Positions 20,596-30,743 are shown, counted from the first letter of the stretch. The stretch: DNA of 64,000 bases from Methanoculleus sp. (GCF_030019085.1 NZ_JASEFJ010000001.1:62001-126000), one strand, 5' to 3'. Made by a program: numbers and translations. Notes: generated by a model from the sequence alone, not told the origin.

Positions 20596-21140
20596 TACGC
20601 AGCACCCCCGACCTGTTTGTAGGCACGCTCTGCTGCACGGGCGTTCTTCTCGGCCATGCTCCCGCTGAAGCGGTTCCGCAACGCGCCCTTGAGCGGTTCA
20701 AGCCCGATCTCACCGGTGGCTGCCGCGAAAGCTCCCATCAGCGTTGTGTTGGTGATGGGCACGCCAAGTTCTTCCAGCGCGATGGTGGTTGCGTCTATGG
20801 TGTAGACGGTTACACCTTCCGGAACGCGGAAATCACTGGCTGTCTTCTCGGTGTTGATGATAGCAATTCCACCCTGTTTTATGCCCTTGAATACGTCAAC
20901 ATCCCGGATCAGTGTCGGGTCCTGGACAATGATGTAATCGGGGTCGTAGATCTGGCTGCGCAGCCGGATCTTTCTATCACTGAACCTGACGAACGCCTGC
21001 ACCGGGGCGCCCCGGCGTTCCACGCCAAAAGCAGGGAACGCCTGGGAAAAAACACCGCCCTCGAATGCAGCACAGGCGATGAGTTCGGCGGCGGTCACAG
21101 AACCCTGGCCGCCCCTGCCGTGAATGCGTAACTCTCTCAA
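20595..21140 (-). CDS. porC: pyruvate synthase subunit gamma
   Basis: RELRIHGRGGQGSVTAAELIA. Confidence 0.95.
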   Translation of the reverse strand: MRELRIHGRGGQGSVTAAELIACAAFEGGVFSQAFPAFGVERRGAPVQAFVRFSDRKIRLRSQIYDPDYIIVQDPTLIRDVDVFKGIKQGGIAIINTEKTASDFRVPEGVTVYTIDATTIALEELGVPITNTTLMGAFAAATGEIGLEPLKGALRNRFSGSMAEKNARAAERAYKQVGGAA

Positions 21141-21411
21141 TCAATAACCCCCAATAAATCTTAATGATCAATAATATAAAAATCTGGCACTTCGGCTGTG
21201 CCCAGGGTGAGCTTCTCTCTGTGGAAGCGCGCTCTTTGTGTCTGTCACTCATGTGGGGTCCAGCGCATCGGATGTAGCAGATCGCCAAATCTGCTCTCAG
21301 CGCCCCCAACAGGTCAAAACAATAACCTCTTAATGGAGCAGACGCAGATCACATTTTGTAAATGATGTATACTTGACTTAAGTGAGATGTAAGCGTGAGG
21401 TTTAGCTGATT

Positions 21412-22076
21412 ATGAAGGGTATCTTGACAGTCTCGATGGATGCGATCGGTGTACTTCCCGCGTTCAAAGGGATCATCGTCCATGACTGCTGGTCGCCGTA
21501 CTTCGGGTATGCATGCGAGCATGCGGTCTGTAATGCCCATATCCTCCGCGATCTCAAAGGGATATCGGAGAATACCGACCAGCATTGGTCTGATGAGGTG
21601 CATGATCTCCTCCTTGAGATCTACGCCGCTGTTGATGGAGCCCCGGAATCAGCGGTTTCTCTCACACCGGTTGAGATCGAGGAGTTTCAAAGACGATTTG
21701 ATCTGATCCTCGATAACGGGAAGGCAGAGAACCCGCCATCTCCCCTGCCGGTTCAAGAAGGGAGACGCGGTCGGAAGAGACGAACTCCTGCTGAAAACCT
21801 CATTGACCGGTGTCAGAAATATCGTGTAGAGATCCTCCGGTTCATGACCGATTTCAGGGTGCCGTTTACGAACAACCTTGCTGAGCGCGATATCAGGATG
21901 GTGAAGGTTCAGCAGAAGATCTCAGGGACGTCTCAGTTGTGTGGAGGGGGCATCTAACTTCTGCAGGGTTCGGGGGTATATCTGGTGAGGAAGAATGGGG
22001 AGTCGGTCATCACGGCCATCCGGAGAGCATTCGAGAGAGAACCCTTCATACCAACTGCGGCTTACAGGTATACCTG
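21412..22076 (+). pseudogene. IS66-family transposase remnant (N-terminally truncated, frameshifted near the C-terminus)
   Basis: VHDCWSPYFGYACEHAVCNAHILRDL ... PFTNNLAERDIRMVKVQQKISGT; C-terminal RVRGY/VYLVRKNGESVITAIRRAFEREPF continues in another frame. Confidence 0.8.
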
Positions 22077-22362
22077 ACCTGTTACGATCTACTTTACTTC
22101 ATCCCTGAGAAATATCTTGTCATTTACTTTTCAATTAAGTTTACTTAACTGCATAAATTTGTGGAGCAGTGCCAGGCGATCGCCCGGATGGCGATCCCAA
22201 TCAAATGTGGTACGAGATTACAGAAGAAGTGACTGTGGATTGCCAGTCAGTAACAGTATTGAGCAATCTCAGGGAGGCTCTCTTGTAGGGGCTGCTCGGC
22301 GTTTGTGACACTCAGCAGTGGTGATGAGAATCCCATCCCCACACTCCGGGAGGTGTGTTTCG

Positions 22363-22980
22363 TCATTGGACGTTTGCAAGCCGACTTTTGAGGTCTTCGG
22401 GCGTGCACTGACGTATCTCCATCAGGGCTGAGACAACGGCGTCGGAGAAGACCAGCGCTGCGGTCTCAAAGAGTGTCCCGAGAGGGGCAAAAGACGCGGA
22501 GATCGATCGGTACTGGCCGGTGAGCTGACGGATCTCAAAGTCGCTTGGAAGCCCCTGGTCTTTGAGCGGGTTGTTCCCGATCTCTACAATGCAGTCAGCG
22601 ATACGGCCTATGCTCGAGTTGGGCGTTGAGGTGATAAGACAGACGATCCCCCCGAGTTCCCTGGCGGTCTCGCAGGCGTCCACGACCGAACGTGTCTCGC
22701 CTGAACCCGAGAACGCGACAAGCACGTCGCCCGGCCTGAATCCCGGCGTAATTGTCTCACCAATGACATAACTCTCAAACCCCAGATGCATCAGCCGCTG
22801 GGCGAATGCTCGTGCGACAAGCCCGGAACGCCCGGCTCCGGCGAGATAGATCCGTTTTGCGTTGAGGATCTCCTCGAGAAATCGGTTTGCGCTCTCCTTG
22901 TCGATGCTGCGCGCCACTTTTTCGAGGCTAGATGTCATCTGGAGCATGAGATCGGTGATACTGGGAAATTCCTGTGGCAT
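22363..22980 (-). CDS. hxlB: 6-phospho-3-hexuloisomerase
   Basis: SIS domain: RIYLAGAGRSGLVARAFAQRLMHLGF; DVLVAFSGSGET. Confidence 0.85.
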   Translation of the reverse strand: MPQEFPSITDLMLQMTSSLEKVARSIDKESANRFLEEILNAKRIYLAGAGRSGLVARAFAQRLMHLGFESYVIGETITPGFRPGDVLVAFSGSGETRSVVDACETARELGGIVCLITSTPNSSIGRIADCIVEIGNNPLKDQGLPSDFEIRQLTGQYRSISASFAPLGTLFETAALVFSDAVVSALMEIRQCTPEDLKSRLANVQ

Positions 22981-23134
22981 GGTTGGTATCTCCAACTTTT
23001 AGTCTCTATACAACATGACACAGTTAATAGATATTCCTGCCTGGAAAAAGTTGTTTCAGATCCCATATGCAGGGAAATCGGTGTAGACCTCTCAAGCCAG
23101 AGGCTACCGACCGGAAAGAACTGGATCGCCCCCA

Positions 23135-24007
23135 TCAGCGTTCCACCGCAAGTCCGAGGATCTCGCTCGCTCCGGAGAAGACATCGCGAGCGATCCGGAC
23201 GAGGCCTCGCGCCGCGCACCACTCGTCGTAGACAGCGACTTTTCGGGAGAGGAGCGCCTCCACTTCAGGGGCGATGATAGGGGCCATGCTCCCGGCGAGG
23301 GCGACCTTCGCACCTGGGTTGAGGAGGAGCATTGCAGCAGATTCCATCGCCGCAAACATTGCCATCGTCCCCATCCGGAGGTCGGCGTCCATCGTGTAGT
23401 CCACACCGGCGTGGAGGAAAGCGTCGTTTGCTGTTGTCTCCCTGCGGTCGATCCTTCGGATGGCGTTCACATCAAGAGCCCCTTGCTGTGTCCCGGGTGC
23501 GAAGATGCAGGCGTCAAACGCCCCGGTGATCCTGCCGCCTGTTACCAGGAGGGTGACGGTGTTTGAACTGGCGTCGCAGACCACGACGTCATCTCCCAGG
23601 TCGTGCACGGCCTGGTAGGCGATCCCGATCTTCTCCGGGCTTGTCTGGTGGGAGTAAGCCTTGAACCGCGGGTCGGTCGGTGATCTGCGGTGCAGCCCCG
23701 GGATGACTATGGCGGGAAGACCGCTCTCCCTGATCGCATCGTAGACTCTGGTCCCGCCGCCGATGTGTTTGCCGGCACCCTCCTGTGAGACTACACCCCG
23801 GTTCTCGACCCTCCTTATATCGGTGATGGCGATTATACCGTCGCCCATCGAGTAGCAGACGGCGATGCCCTCGATCTCGTTGAGTGGGCAGAGGCGGGCA
23901 AGGTCGTCCGCCGAGAAATACCGGGCCTCTTCGCGAGAGATCTTGAACTCCGCCTCGCCGCATGAGAAGCGCATCGCTGTGGTGCCGTGGTCGATACCGA
24001 TGAACAT
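23135..24007 (-). CDS. methanogenesis marker protein 12
   Basis: MFIGIDHGTTAMRF...; ASKHA-like fold; VVSQEGAGKHIGGGTRVYD. Confidence 0.85.
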   Translation of the reverse strand: MFIGIDHGTTAMRFSCGEAEFKISREEARYFSADDLARLCPLNEIEGIAVCYSMGDGIIAITDIRRVENRGVVSQEGAGKHIGGGTRVYDAIRESGLPAIVIPGLHRRSPTDPRFKAYSHQTSPEKIGIAYQAVHDLGDDVVVCDASSNTVTLLVTGGRITGAFDACIFAPGTQQGALDVNAIRRIDRRETTANDAFLHAGVDYTMDADLRMGTMAMFAAMESAAMLLLNPGAKVALAGSMAPIIAPEVEALLSRKVAVYDEWCAARGLVRIARDVFSGASEILGLAVER

Positions 24008-24075
24008 TAAGGATCACCTTTGTATCTCAATGTGATAGTAAGTTTCTGGATCGCACCGTGCGAAAGGCGATAAAC

Positions 24076-24948
24076 TCAGGCCATGTTTGCCTGATAGCGC
24101 CTCTTTGTGTACTCCACCGCGCTGACAACGACGATACCTGCAATCAAGAAGATCCAGCCTCCAGATACCATGTCACCGGCTGCTGTTCCTCTCTCCCAGA
24201 GCATCCGGGCCGAACCGAGCATCAGACCGGTGAGCAGGGCGAGCATCAGACCGTGGTAGGTCGAAAGGAGATACTTGAGGGCTTTTGCAAAGAGGAGGAG
24301 TCCTGCAATACCGCCGGTTATGTATGCAAGGAGTTCTGGTATCGATAGCGCCTGGAGCGCCGCAAGCATGAACTCGTACTGGTTCAGGACCAGGGTGATG
24401 TATGCTCCAGATATCCCGGGCAGGATCATCGCGCATAGTGCTACCATCCCTGTGAGGAAGAGAACCGGCAGTGAGTGCCCAATATCCAGGTAGCAAAGAC
24501 CCCCTATGATGTAGCCGGCAACCGCCCCTATGACGAGGAAGACAGCGGTTGCATGGCTATGGGAGCGGATATCGACGAATATGGCGACCGCGGAGGCAAC
24601 GATTAGCCCGAGGAAGAAGGAGTATGTCTCGACTGCGTAGTCGGTCAGGAGTGTAAGGATCACCCCTGACATCAGGAGGAATGAGGTGCCTATCCCGGCG
24701 AGGAGGGCGATAAGGAACGGTATATCTATCCTCTTGAGATCCGCCCGCAACGCTACAGTGTCGGCACGAAACAGGTCTTTTACAAGGTTCAGGTCGATGC
24801 TCCCGATCGCCCCGACCAGTCGCTCGTAGATCCCGGTGATCAGGGCGATCGTCCCTCCTGAGACTCCCGGGATTATATCACAGGCCCCCATCATAAGACC
24901 GCGCAGGTAGATCCCGGCGTACCCCTGGAGGTCCCTACGCAGATTCAT
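24076..24948 (-). CDS. DUF368 membrane protein
   Basis: GACDIIPGVSGGTIALITGIYERLV; GMVALCAMILPGISGAYITL. Confidence 0.88.
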   Translation of the reverse strand: MNLRRDLQGYAGIYLRGLMMGACDIIPGVSGGTIALITGIYERLVGAIGSIDLNLVKDLFRADTVALRADLKRIDIPFLIALLAGIGTSFLLMSGVILTLLTDYAVETYSFFLGLIVASAVAIFVDIRSHSHATAVFLVIGAVAGYIIGGLCYLDIGHSLPVLFLTGMVALCAMILPGISGAYITLVLNQYEFMLAALQALSIPELLAYITGGIAGLLLFAKALKYLLSTYHGLMLALLTGLMLGSARMLWERGTAAGDMVSGGWIFLIAGIVVVSAVEYTKRRYQANMA

Positions 24949-25253
24949 GGCCTAACTCCACGACAGATCTCGACCCGATAGTTTCCAGCCGCAGGCAGGT
25001 TGCAGACCTGCAGGGCGGGATATGGGCGTGCGGGACGCGCTCTCTTCCAGGTGGGTAAAATGACAGTCTCAATCGGACAACTCCTGTATCCTATACTGGA
25101 TGGAGCCTCTTACGAAAAAGATGTGCCGTTCTTCTAACGCAGGGGTGGGCGGTGGTTATGACCTCATCGCGTGACCACAGCGATCCTTTCGAATTTCTCG
25201 TGCCCGCAAGCCCATCCAGTAATCCTATAGCATCGGAGGGACATTACTGTACA

Positions 25254-26183
25254 ATGTTCTGTATCGTAACGGGCGGTGCCGGTTTCATAGGTTCGCATAT
25301 AGTCGACGCCCTGGTTGCGGCAGGGGATGAGGTGCTGGTCATCGATGATTTCAGTGCTGGTAGCGAGAAGAACCTGGCGCACCACAAGGCTGGCGGCAGG
25401 GTAAGTCTCCTCCGGCAGAACCTGCTCGACAACGGGTGGCAGGAGCGGGTTTCAGGTGCAGACCGGGTCTATCACATCGCGGCTGACCCCGATGTCCGGC
25501 AGAGTGCCTTAAACCCGGATTCGCAGATCAGGAACAATATCATAGCCACCCATCGGGTTCTCGAGGCGATGCGGGCCAATGGCGTGTCTGAACTGGTCTT
25601 TACCTCAACCTCAACAGTCTACGGCGATGCCACCGTCATACCCACGCCCGAGACATACTCCCCGCTTGAACCGATATCCGTATACGGCGCGACGAAACTT
25701 GCCTGCGAGGCGATCATATCGTCCTACTGCCACTCGTTTGGTATGACGTCCTGGATCTACCGGTTTGCAAACATCATCGGCGAACGGAGTGGTCATGGTG
25801 TCATATCTGACTTCATCAGGAAACTTCGCGAGAACCCGGGCGAGCTCGAGATCCTTGGCGACGGCCGGCAGACAAAGTCCTACCTTGAGGTCAGGGAGTG
25901 TGTCCGGGCGGTGCAGTTCGGGATCGAGCATTCCCACGACCCTGTGAACATCTTCAACATAGGTTCCGAGGACTGGATCGACGTCGTAAAGATCGCTGAT
26001 ATAGTCGCGGGAGAGATGGGTCTCTCCGGTGTCCGTTACAGGTTTACCGGCGGTGAGCGCGGCTGGATCGGTGATGTGCCAAGGATGCAACTCTCGGTTG
26101 AAAAACTTAAGAACCTCGGCTGGCAGTGTCGGATGACCTCGGAAGAGAGCGTGCGTAGCGCCGTCCGCGCCATGCTGGGATGA
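25254..26183 (+). CDS. NAD-dependent epimerase/dehydratase (UDP-glucose 4-epimerase-like)
   Basis: IVTGGAGFIGSHIVDAL; YGATKLACE SDR motif. Confidence 0.88.
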   Translation: MFCIVTGGAGFIGSHIVDALVAAGDEVLVIDDFSAGSEKNLAHHKAGGRVSLLRQNLLDNGWQERVSGADRVYHIAADPDVRQSALNPDSQIRNNIIATHRVLEAMRANGVSELVFTSTSTVYGDATVIPTPETYSPLEPISVYGATKLACEAIISSYCHSFGMTSWIYRFANIIGERSGHGVISDFIRKLRENPGELEILGDGRQTKSYLEVRECVRAVQFGIEHSHDPVNIFNIGSEDWIDVVKIADIVAGEMGLSGVRYRFTGGERGWIGDVPRMQLSVEKLKNLGWQCRMTSEESVRSAVRAMLG

Positions 26184-26207
26184 AGTGGCACGGTGCAGGG
26201 ATTTTCC

Positions 26208-27362
26208 ATGAAGTACATCGTCATTCTTGGAGACGGCATGGCCGATGAGCCGCTTGCCGAACTTGGGGGCAGGACACCCCTTGAGTACGCAGAGACGCCG
26301 AACATGGACAGGATCGCGTGCGAAGGCCGTTGTGGGATGCTCCGGACGGTGCCTGAAGGATTCGAGCCAGGGAGCGATATCGCAAACCTCTCCGTCCTGG
26401 GCTACGACCCGCGTCTCTCCTATACCGGGAGAGGACCGCTCGAAGCGGCCAGCATGGGCATAGACCTCGGGGAGGGGGAGATGGCATACCGCTGCAACCT
26501 GGTCACGATCAGGGACGGGTTGATGGAAGATTTCAACGCCGGGCACATCTCGAGCCCCGAGGGGGCAGCCCTCCTGCGAGATTTGGATGCTGTGCTCGGG
26601 GATGTCAGGGTATATCCTGGTATCAGTTACCGCAACCTCCTCGTACTCCCGGATGGACGCGGATCTCTTACCACCCCTCCACACGACATTGTCGGCCGCC
26701 AGATCCAGGAGTATCTCCCGCGTGGGGAGGATGCCGCTCTACTCATTGAGTGCATGGAGCGGTCGTGTGAGGTCTTTTCCGATCACCCGGTCAACCGTCG
26801 CCGCGTCCAGGAGGGGAAGATCCCGGCGACCGGGATCTGGCCCTGGAGCGCTGGGAAGAGACCATCGCTTGAGCCTTTCAGCGCGAAGTACGGCCTTGCC
26901 GGCGGCGTGATCTCGGGGGTCGATCTCCTGCGCGGCATCGCCCGCCTTGCCGGGATGGAGGTGATCCGTGTTCCGGGCGCCACAGGATTCATCGATACTG
27001 ACTATCAGGCGAAGGCCCGATATGCGCTCGACGCCCTCGACCGTCTGGACTTCGTCTACATGCACGTCGAGGCCCCTGATGAGGCCGGGCATATGGGTAG
27101 CGTCGAGGAGAAGGTGCGGGCGATCGAGCGACTGGATGAAGCGATCGGGATAATTCTCGAGCGCCCGGGGACGATCGTCGCTGTTCTCCCTGACCACCCC
27201 ACCCCGATACGCTGCAGAACCCATACCGGTGAGCCGGTACCTTTTGCGGTGCTCGGGAAGGGGAAGGACGAAGTCAGGGCGTTCTCTGAACGGGAGGCGA
27301 GGAAAGGCTCGTTTGGGCTCATGGAGGCGAACGGGTTTCTTTCGATGCTCTTCTCACCGTAA
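26208..27362 (+). CDS. apgM: 2,3-bisphosphoglycerate-independent phosphoglycerate mutase (archaeal)
   Basis: MKYIVILGDGMADEPL; HVEAPDEAGHMG; LPDHPTP. Confidence 0.93.
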   Translation: MKYIVILGDGMADEPLAELGGRTPLEYAETPNMDRIACEGRCGMLRTVPEGFEPGSDIANLSVLGYDPRLSYTGRGPLEAASMGIDLGEGEMAYRCNLVTIRDGLMEDFNAGHISSPEGAALLRDLDAVLGDVRVYPGISYRNLLVLPDGRGSLTTPPHDIVGRQIQEYLPRGEDAALLIECMERSCEVFSDHPVNRRRVQEGKIPATGIWPWSAGKRPSLEPFSAKYGLAGGVISGVDLLRGIARLAGMEVIRVPGATGFIDTDYQAKARYALDALDRLDFVYMHVEAPDEAGHMGSVEEKVRAIERLDEAIGIILERPGTIVAVLPDHPTPIRCRTHTGEPVPFAVLGKGKDEVRAFSEREARKGSFGLMEANGFLSMLFSP

Positions 27363-27424
27363 CCGCGCCAGAGAGCGGAAACCTGATTTTTCAGGAGGGT
27401 CTCACCGTAACTGGAGATGCGCCC

Positions 27425-27930
27425 CCGTGGCACTGTATCGATGGAGAATCCCCCTCTGGGGGGGCTTACAGAGAGGGGGGGACGTCCCCTTCCCCTGTCT
27501 TGACGTGTTACCGGGCACTCTTTTCCGGGATTCAGATCACCCCCACCTTCCGGCGCTTTCAGCGCCTCCTCCCGCCCTCCTAGAGGGGGCTGGCAGTGAT
27601 CGTCGCTAGACCCGGATGGCCGTGTCAGGGGAGTGAACGAGACGATCCGGATAGATACCCTCCAGAACACGGCACCCATGGATAATCGCCCCTGTCTCCT
27701 GCATCTCAGGTCGAACGGTATTCGCTGACCATCCCCCCACCACCCGGCCGCGATAGGTGGGATGGCCGTGCATGGGTCTTCTCCAGAGTCTCTCCCGTGT
27801 TTCCGGTTTTAAACTACCTGGATCTAATATCAGGCCTTAGAGCGAGTGTAGTTTTGCAAGGGAAGCGATCTTTAAGCCTTGGTGTGCGGATCTAACGGCA
27901 AAATAAGGCCTGAAGATCCAGGTAGTTTTG
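27425..27930 (+). repeat. dispersed non-coding repeat family R1 (+ orientation modules)
   Basis: GGCACTGTATCGATGGAGAATC module and a 118-bp terminal-IR element at 27811-27928; related modules in inverse orientation at 39517-40215. Confidence 0.65.
27811..27928. mobile_element. MITE-like element with 15-bp perfect terminal inverted repeats
   Basis: AAACTACCTGGATCT...AGATCCAGGTAGTTT; related copy inverted at 39517-39632. Confidence 0.6.
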
Positions 27931-27952
27931 GGGTGTGGGCTACTGGAATATT

Positions 27953-28095
27953 ATCTCACAAAAACCCCGGCTACCCCGGGGTACGGATAAAGGGGTGGTC
28001 TGTGGCGCTGTGGATGTACCTGGAATTCGTCCCCGGCGAGGTTCATTAGAGCAAGGGCGCAGCCTGATGAGACCTGGTTTGATGGCCTCGCAGGG
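27953..28095 (+). repeat. dispersed repeat family R2, copy 1
   Basis: TCTCACAAAAACCCCGGCTACCCCGG...GGTTTGATGGCCTC resembles the reverse complement of 33010-33205. Confidence 0.4.
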
Positions 28096-28157
28096 TCAGG
28101 TGTTGATGATGGGCCACCAACCTTTTTGTGCTCTACATCTAAAATGCCTACATCGAT

Positions 28158-29705
28158 ATGGAACCCCTCACGACAGAAGAGATCGTCGAGAAGATCCGCA
28201 AGATCGAGGAGGGCGTGGGCAGGCTCTCTCCGATGCAGAAAGTCCTCATCGGGACCGACGGTTCGGTGACCGGGCTGCTCGAGATGGCGACAGGCCACCC
28301 GGTCAGCATAACCACCCTTGTCCAGGACGTTATCAGTGCTGATGTAGGGGCAGCGGATGAACTTGGTATAGAGCCCGGAGAAGAGATCAACTACCGCATT
28401 GTGGAGTTGAGGGACAGCGTAACCGGCGATGTGCTCATCTACGCGGTCTCCATCACCCCGCTTCGGCGTCTCGCCCCGGAGTTCCGGCATGACCTGATGC
28501 GGGCGGATATCCCCATAGGCAGGATACTCAGGCGTCACAGGATTGAGTCACGTCGGGAGATCACCGATGCAAAGATCATCCGGGCCGGCACAGATCTTGC
28601 GAGGTCGTTCAAAGTCAACCGCTGCGAGCCGATGGTCTCGCGGAGATACCGGATCATCCATCAGGAGGAGCCGCTGATAGTAATCGAGGAGATCTTCCCC
28701 TGCACCGCTTTTACGGACGAGATCCGGGTGGTGGTCGACGCACCGTCCCGCATCCATATTACCCTGATCGAGATGAACGGTGCCTCCGGCCGGGTGGATG
28801 GCAGTGTGGGGGTCACGCTCGATGAACCGGGCTGCGTTCTGGACGCGCGCAAAGCCACCGGAATAGATGTTCGTGGTGGCAACGATGAGGCGCGACGCAG
28901 GGTTGCCGATGCGGCCCGGGCAACGAGGGAGGCATTTGGTCTTCCCGGGGGTGCGGAGATTGTCCTCCACTCCACCGCAAGGCAACATGCCGGACTCGGG
29001 AGCGGGACTCAGATCGCACTTGCCACGGCCGCAGCCATCTGCCGCCTATACGAGCGGGATGTTTCAGTCGCTGACATCGCAAGGGTTGTTGGTCGCGGCG
29101 GCACGTCAGGGATCGGCACGGCGGCGTTCGAGCAGGGCGGTTTCATACTGGATGGGGGACACCGGTTCGGGTCCCCGGGCGGGAAACAGGATTTCCGCCC
29201 GTCGTCTGCATCAAAAGGGATTGCACCGCCGCCTGTTCTCGCACGCCACCGTTTTCCTGAGGATTGGGAGATCCTGCTGGTTACGCCAGAAGTCAGTACT
29301 GGGGCGCACGGGACAGCGGAGGTCGATATCTTCCGCACCCACTGCCCTGTGCCGATAGAGGAGGTTCGAGAAGTCTGCCACGAGGTGCTCATGCGGATGA
29401 TCCCGGGGGTCGTCGAGCACGATCTCGACCTCTTCGGTTCGGCGATAAACCGAACGCAGCACCTCGGGTTCAAGAAGGTTGAGGTCGGCCTGCAGCACCC
29501 CGTTGTCCCGGCACTCCTGGAGGGTCTGGTTCAGGCCGGTGCTGCCGGGGCAGGACTGAGTTCGTTCGGGCCGACGGTCTATGCCATAGGTGATTCCGGT
29601 ATGGGGGAGGTTGCCCGGGCGGCAGAAGAGGTGCTCGGCGAGATGGGCGGGTCGGTGACCCTGACAAAGGCGAGGAACTGTGGTGCAAACCTGCGTGCGG
29701 GGTAA
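28158..29705 (+). CDS. mptG: fusion: DUF98 chorismate lyase-like domain + beta-ribofuranosylaminobenzene 5'-phosphate synthase (GHMP family)
   Basis: N-term: SPMQKVLIGTDGSVTGLLE, DIPIGRILRRHRIESRREI; C-term: PSRIHITLIEMNG, HAGLGSGTQIALATA, GRGGTSGIGTAAFEQGGFILDGGH. Confidence 0.88.
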   Translation: MEPLTTEEIVEKIRKIEEGVGRLSPMQKVLIGTDGSVTGLLEMATGHPVSITTLVQDVISADVGAADELGIEPGEEINYRIVELRDSVTGDVLIYAVSITPLRRLAPEFRHDLMRADIPIGRILRRHRIESRREITDAKIIRAGTDLARSFKVNRCEPMVSRRYRIIHQEEPLIVIEEIFPCTAFTDEIRVVVDAPSRIHITLIEMNGASGRVDGSVGVTLDEPGCVLDARKATGIDVRGGNDEARRRVADAARATREAFGLPGGAEIVLHSTARQHAGLGSGTQIALATAAAICRLYERDVSVADIARVVGRGGTSGIGTAAFEQGGFILDGGHRFGSPGGKQDFRPSSASKGIAPPPVLARHRFPEDWEILLVTPEVSTGAHGTAEVDIFRTHCPVPIEEVREVCHEVLMRMIPGVVEHDLDLFGSAINRTQHLGFKKVEVGLQHPVVPALLEGLVQAGAAGAGLSSFGPTVYAIGDSGMGEVARAAEEVLGEMGGSVTLTKARNCGANLRAG

Positions 29706-30116
29706 GGCCCCTTCCTATAACCTCAGTGGTCGTGATACCCGGAGGGGAGTGGCAGGATCGCTTCCAAAGGACCGGGGTGGTGCATCAGCCCCGTGCATCA
29801 TCATCGCTCAGTGGGGGTAACTCTCATCATCTGCACCTCCTCCTGTCCAGGTACGGATTACAGGGCCGGGATATTAAAGCTCCCCGGCTAGTTCAACTCC
29901 CGATCTTATGGCGAACCCCCATGCCTCTCTCTCTGCGACCTCCAGGGCGTGCTTGCTGATCGACCGGTGGGGGATCGATTAATGCATGGCCGCAGCCTGC
30001 TCACACCGGTTTTGCAGGGCCGCGATGGCCATTTTGTAAGTATTTCATCCTGTTCCGCTGCTACATGAGGCTCACCGGTGGAACTGTATATATTGGAGTC
30101 CAATATTTATTTAGAT

Positions 30117-30743
30117 ATGTCCAGCAAGAAGGAAGTCACCATCGGGGTCACCATCAACCTCGACAACTATGAGAACCTACGGATCGAGGTGGAGGGTGAT
30201 GCAGAGAAGCGGGAGGATGTGGAGAGCCTCATCCTCTTTCTGGACGGGATCCTTGCCAGACTCGGGCGAGGAGATCCCGCGACCGCAGAGCGTGTGGATG
30301 CGTATCGGCGGCGGGTTCTCTCGACAGGGCCGGCGGTACCAGAAGAGACAGTCCGGAAGGAGGAAGGTTCCATCACACCTCCAGAACCCGAAGACCGTGA
30401 ACCGATCCCGATTGCAGAGACTCCGGCGAAGTCGCTGGCCAGGAAGGGGTCGATCCCCGACCGGGCAGAACCCTCTCCCCGCCCCCAACCGGAACGCCAG
30501 GACCCGTTCCTGACCCTTAGAAAGACTCCAGAAAAACCGGAAGAAAACCCACTGGTTCCGTCTGCATCTGTCCCGCTGGGAGCAGAGTCCCCGGCGCAGA
30601 AGACGGTGCCGGCAAAGCCCTCCCAGGTGCAGGGAGAAGATGTCTGTGAGGTCTGTGGAGCACCGGTCCAAAAGTCGCAGGCGAAACTCTCGCAGCTCTT
30701 CATGAACCGGACGCTCTGCAAGAGATGCATGGAACAGCCCTGA
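30117..30743 (+). CDS. hypothetical protein: N-terminal domain, Pro/Glu-rich linker, C-terminal CxxC...CxxC Zn ribbon
   Basis: EVTIGVTINLDNYENLRIEVEGD...CEVCGAPV...LCKRCMEQP; upstream of orc1/cdc6. Confidence 0.6.
   Translation: MSSKKEVTIGVTINLDNYENLRIEVEGDAEKREDVESLILFLDGILARLGRGDPATAERVDAYRRRVLSTGPAVPEETVRKEEGSITPPEPEDREPIPIAETPAKSLARKGSIPDRAEPSPRPQPERQDPFLTLRKTPEKPEENPLVPSASVPLGAESPAQKTVPAKPSQVQGEDVCEVCGAPVQKSQAKLSQLFMNRTLCKRCMEQP

Noticed and set aside
25611-26684. 357-aa minus-strand ORF
   Set aside because: Antisense to the epimerase and apgM, both with clear motifs; low-complexity translated shadow
27056-27679. 207-aa minus-strand ORF at the end of apgM
   Set aside because: Half antisense to apgM and half in repeat R1; no supporting motif
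29706-30116. Possible replication origin upstream of cdc6
   Set aside because: An intergenic stretch lies near cdc6, but I could not find convincing paired ORB/mini-ORB repeats by eye; GC skew or marker-frequency data would be needed
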